NCBI GenBank assembly: GCA_902476265.1
Contig: CABSCP010000032.1
Coordinates: 1 to 55,272 of the forward strand
Direction of reading: 5' to 3'
DNA length: 55,272 bases
From: an uncultured Lachnospiraceae bacterium
GTDB taxonomy: Bacteria; Bacillota; Clostridia; Lachnospirales; Lachnospiraceae
Shown here piece by piece: positions 53,936 to 55,272 of the stretch. Position numbers and translations under genes: made by a program. Every line of letters begins with the position of its first letter. Within the stretch, counting starts at the first letter, position 1. The notes beneath the pieces were generated by a model. It was not told where the DNA came from and searched no databases. It worked only from the letters and a program-made list of their open reading frames with translations.

Positions 53936-55024
53936 TCAATAATCCAGTGTATCCAGGTATTTCATGTAGTTTACTACCATCATTGCGATTTTGAAGGTCA
54001 TGGCATCATCGAAGGTGCGGATATCGAGGCCGGTGGCCTTCTGCAGCTTCTCAATTCTGTACACCAGGGTATTGCGGTGGATGAAAAGCTGGCGGCTGGT
54101 TTCCGATACATTCAGGTTATTTTCAAAGAATTTATTGATCGTGGTCAGCGTTTCGTCATCAATATCATAAACCTGGTTGCCGCTGAAAATCTCTTCGATA
54201 AAAATGCGGCAGAGGTTCACGGGAAGCTGATAGATCAGACGTCCGATGCCCAGCGTGGAATATGCGATCACATTCTTTTCCGCATAGAAAATCCGTCCTA
54301 CATCCATCGCCATGGTGGCTTCTTTATAAGACTTGGACACCTCGCGCAGCTCGCGAACTACGGTGCCGTATGCGACGCGCACGTTCAACATCGCTTCGCT
54401 GTTCATCATATCCACGATCATATTCGCAGTCTGTTCCAATGTTTCCGGGGATTCGTCTCTGTCAAGGGATTTGATCAGGATGATATTCTTTTCATCCACA
54501 GCAGTGATATAGTCACCGTTCTGGCTGGAGAACAGACTCTTTAACAGCTCCATTGCGCTGTTATCTTTCTCCAGTCTCGTCTCAATCACGTAGACGATGC
54601 GGGGGCCTTCCACTTCAATATGAAGCTTCTGCGCACGGTTGTAAATATCGACCAAAAGCAGGTTGTCCAGAATCAGGTTCTGGAAAAAGTTATTGCGGTC
54701 AAACCGTTCCTTATATGCTACAATCAGATTTTGAATCTGACTCACCGCAATTTTGGCGATCATATATGCATCGTCATTTAAACCGCGGGCCGCCAGCACA
54801 TATGCAACTTCCCCATCATCCAGGATTTTCAGGAAATGGTAACCGCCCACCACCTGGCTGTCTGCCGGTGAATTTGCAAAGCTTGTAATAATATCCCTCG
54901 CGATTTCGATTTCATCGGATGTGGAGGCCACCTTCATGCCATCCAGATCAAAAACATAAATCTCAACTTTTGTAATTGCTCTTAATTCATCAATACTCGT
55001 CTGAATTATCTGATTAGAAATCAT
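53936..55024 (-). CDS. PucR/CdaR-family transcriptional regulator
   Basis: The 362-residue protein has an N-terminal sensory part (ISNQIIQTSIDELRAIT, then FDLDGMKVAST) resembling the sugar-diacid recognition domain of CdaR, a central GGDEF-like linker, and the C-terminal PucR helix-turn-helix (FFENNLNVSETSRQLFIHRN, then LVYRIEKLQKATG). The helix-turn-helix is strong. The ligand is not known, and no target operon is adjacent. GAGGAAAAA precedes the ATG at 55022-55024, favoured over the ATG five codons earlier. Confidence 0.88.
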   Translation of the reverse strand: MISNQIIQTSIDELRAITKVEIYVFDLDGMKVASTSDEIEIARDIITSFANSPADSQVVGGYHFLKILDDGEVAYVLAARGLNDDAYMIAKIAVSQIQNLIVAYKERFDRNNFFQNLILDNLLLVDIYNRAQKLHIEVEGPRIVYVIETRLEKDNSAMELLKSLFSSQNGDYITAVDEKNIILIKSLDRDESPETLEQTANMIVDMMNSEAMLNVRVAYGTVVRELREVSKSYKEATMAMDVGRIFYAEKNVIAYSTLGIGRLIYQLPVNLCRIFIEEIFSGNQVYDIDDETLTTINKFFENNLNVSETSRQLFIHRNTLVYRIEKLQKATGLDIRTFDDAMTFKIAMMVVNYMKYLDTLDY

Positions 55025-55272
55025 CTTTTTTCCTCTCATTTCTATATATTCAGCAAATGTTACAAATCTCTATCCTAATAATAAAACATAGTTATCTATT
55101 ATGCAAGATGTTTTTTCCCGCATCGTTAACTTATCAGTTCCTTCAGCCCCTGCAGAAGTTCCAGACCCGTCTTTAGGATTTAACACTATAAAAGTTTAGG
55201 ACTTTCCTTTACCCCGATCACCTTCCAGTCAGCATATTTGCTGGCTTTTTTGTTGTCCCAAAAAAATTGACA
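55025..55272. other. Terminal intergenic stretch with a hairpin and T run
   Basis: No gene is seen. At 55228-55245 GTCAGC pairs with GCTGGC around ATATTT and is followed by TTTTTT on the plus strand, which looks like a terminator for a plus-strand transcript with no visible gene. The first part is AT-rich and should carry the PucR-type gene's promoter. Confidence 0.4.

Noticed and set aside
53488..54544. Open frames that run through the tandem repeats, including two sharing the same start
   Set aside because: The repeats create identical short frames by duplication; no ribosome sites, and the longest is antisense to the PucR-type gene.

Overview
The window looks like chromosome of a gut-type Clostridia, most likely Lachnospiraceae. 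The evidence is strong AGGAGG-type ribosome sites, a CIRCE heat-shock element, the long Gram-positive form of SRP RNA, a spore photoproduct lyase-family protein, anaerobic radical SAM activases, LplABC-type sugar importers and many acquired accessory genes. This assignment is inferred from gene content only.

Layout. 1-740: an Hsp20 gene under a CIRCE operator. 748-11979: a glycan locus with a minus-strand operon (GH43 xylosidase, two permeases, lipoprotein binding protein, and a DUF5054/GH38-like gene broken by an in-frame amber codon), facing a membrane-bound AraC-type regulator and a sulfatase. 12082-16734: two small XRE regulators with paired operator-like repeats, a phospholipase D-like protein, and two radical SAM proteins. 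16851-17237: the SRP RNA gene, whose promoter lies inside the end of the neighbouring regulator gene. 17205-24407: a second glycan operon (two permeases, binding protein, GH2 beta-mannosidase-like enzyme, GntR/LacI-type regulator). 24714-26276: tadA and an nrdG-like activase, divergent.

26304-28000 is a decay zone with a methyltransferase gene carrying an ochre stop and a gutted CPBP protease. 28030-37524 is a tight six-gene minus-strand operon: an ISL3-transposase-like protein, hsdM, hsdS, hsdR, an unrecognised protein with a Cys-rich tail, and an AlbA_2 (Schlafen-type) domain fused to five membrane segments. 37841-41850 carries plasmid/ICE-type maintenance genes (ParA, ParB, a SymE-like protein, small proteins) with two elaborate structured leaders. 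A truncated XRE gene at 41969-42100 may mark the island edge. The six-gene operon is the best candidate for an undescribed system: a type I restriction operon with three extra co-transcribed proteins, one resembling a domesticated transposase and one a possible membrane effector.

42200-47187: an ECF S component and divergent MocR regulator sharing an operator, then three GNAT acetyltransferases, a DUF6434-like protein, and fragments of DUF3795-like and DUF1349-like genes. 47196-52621: a Gln/Glu-rich protein and a two-ATPase ABC operon with an acyltransferase, driven by a promoter with a nested YtrA/GntR-like palindrome. 52674-55272: a SUFU-domain protein, a two-copy 122-bp tandem repeat ending in a large hairpin, and a PucR/CdaR-type regulator.

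All domain assignments come from reading the translated sequence by eye; no database search was possible.
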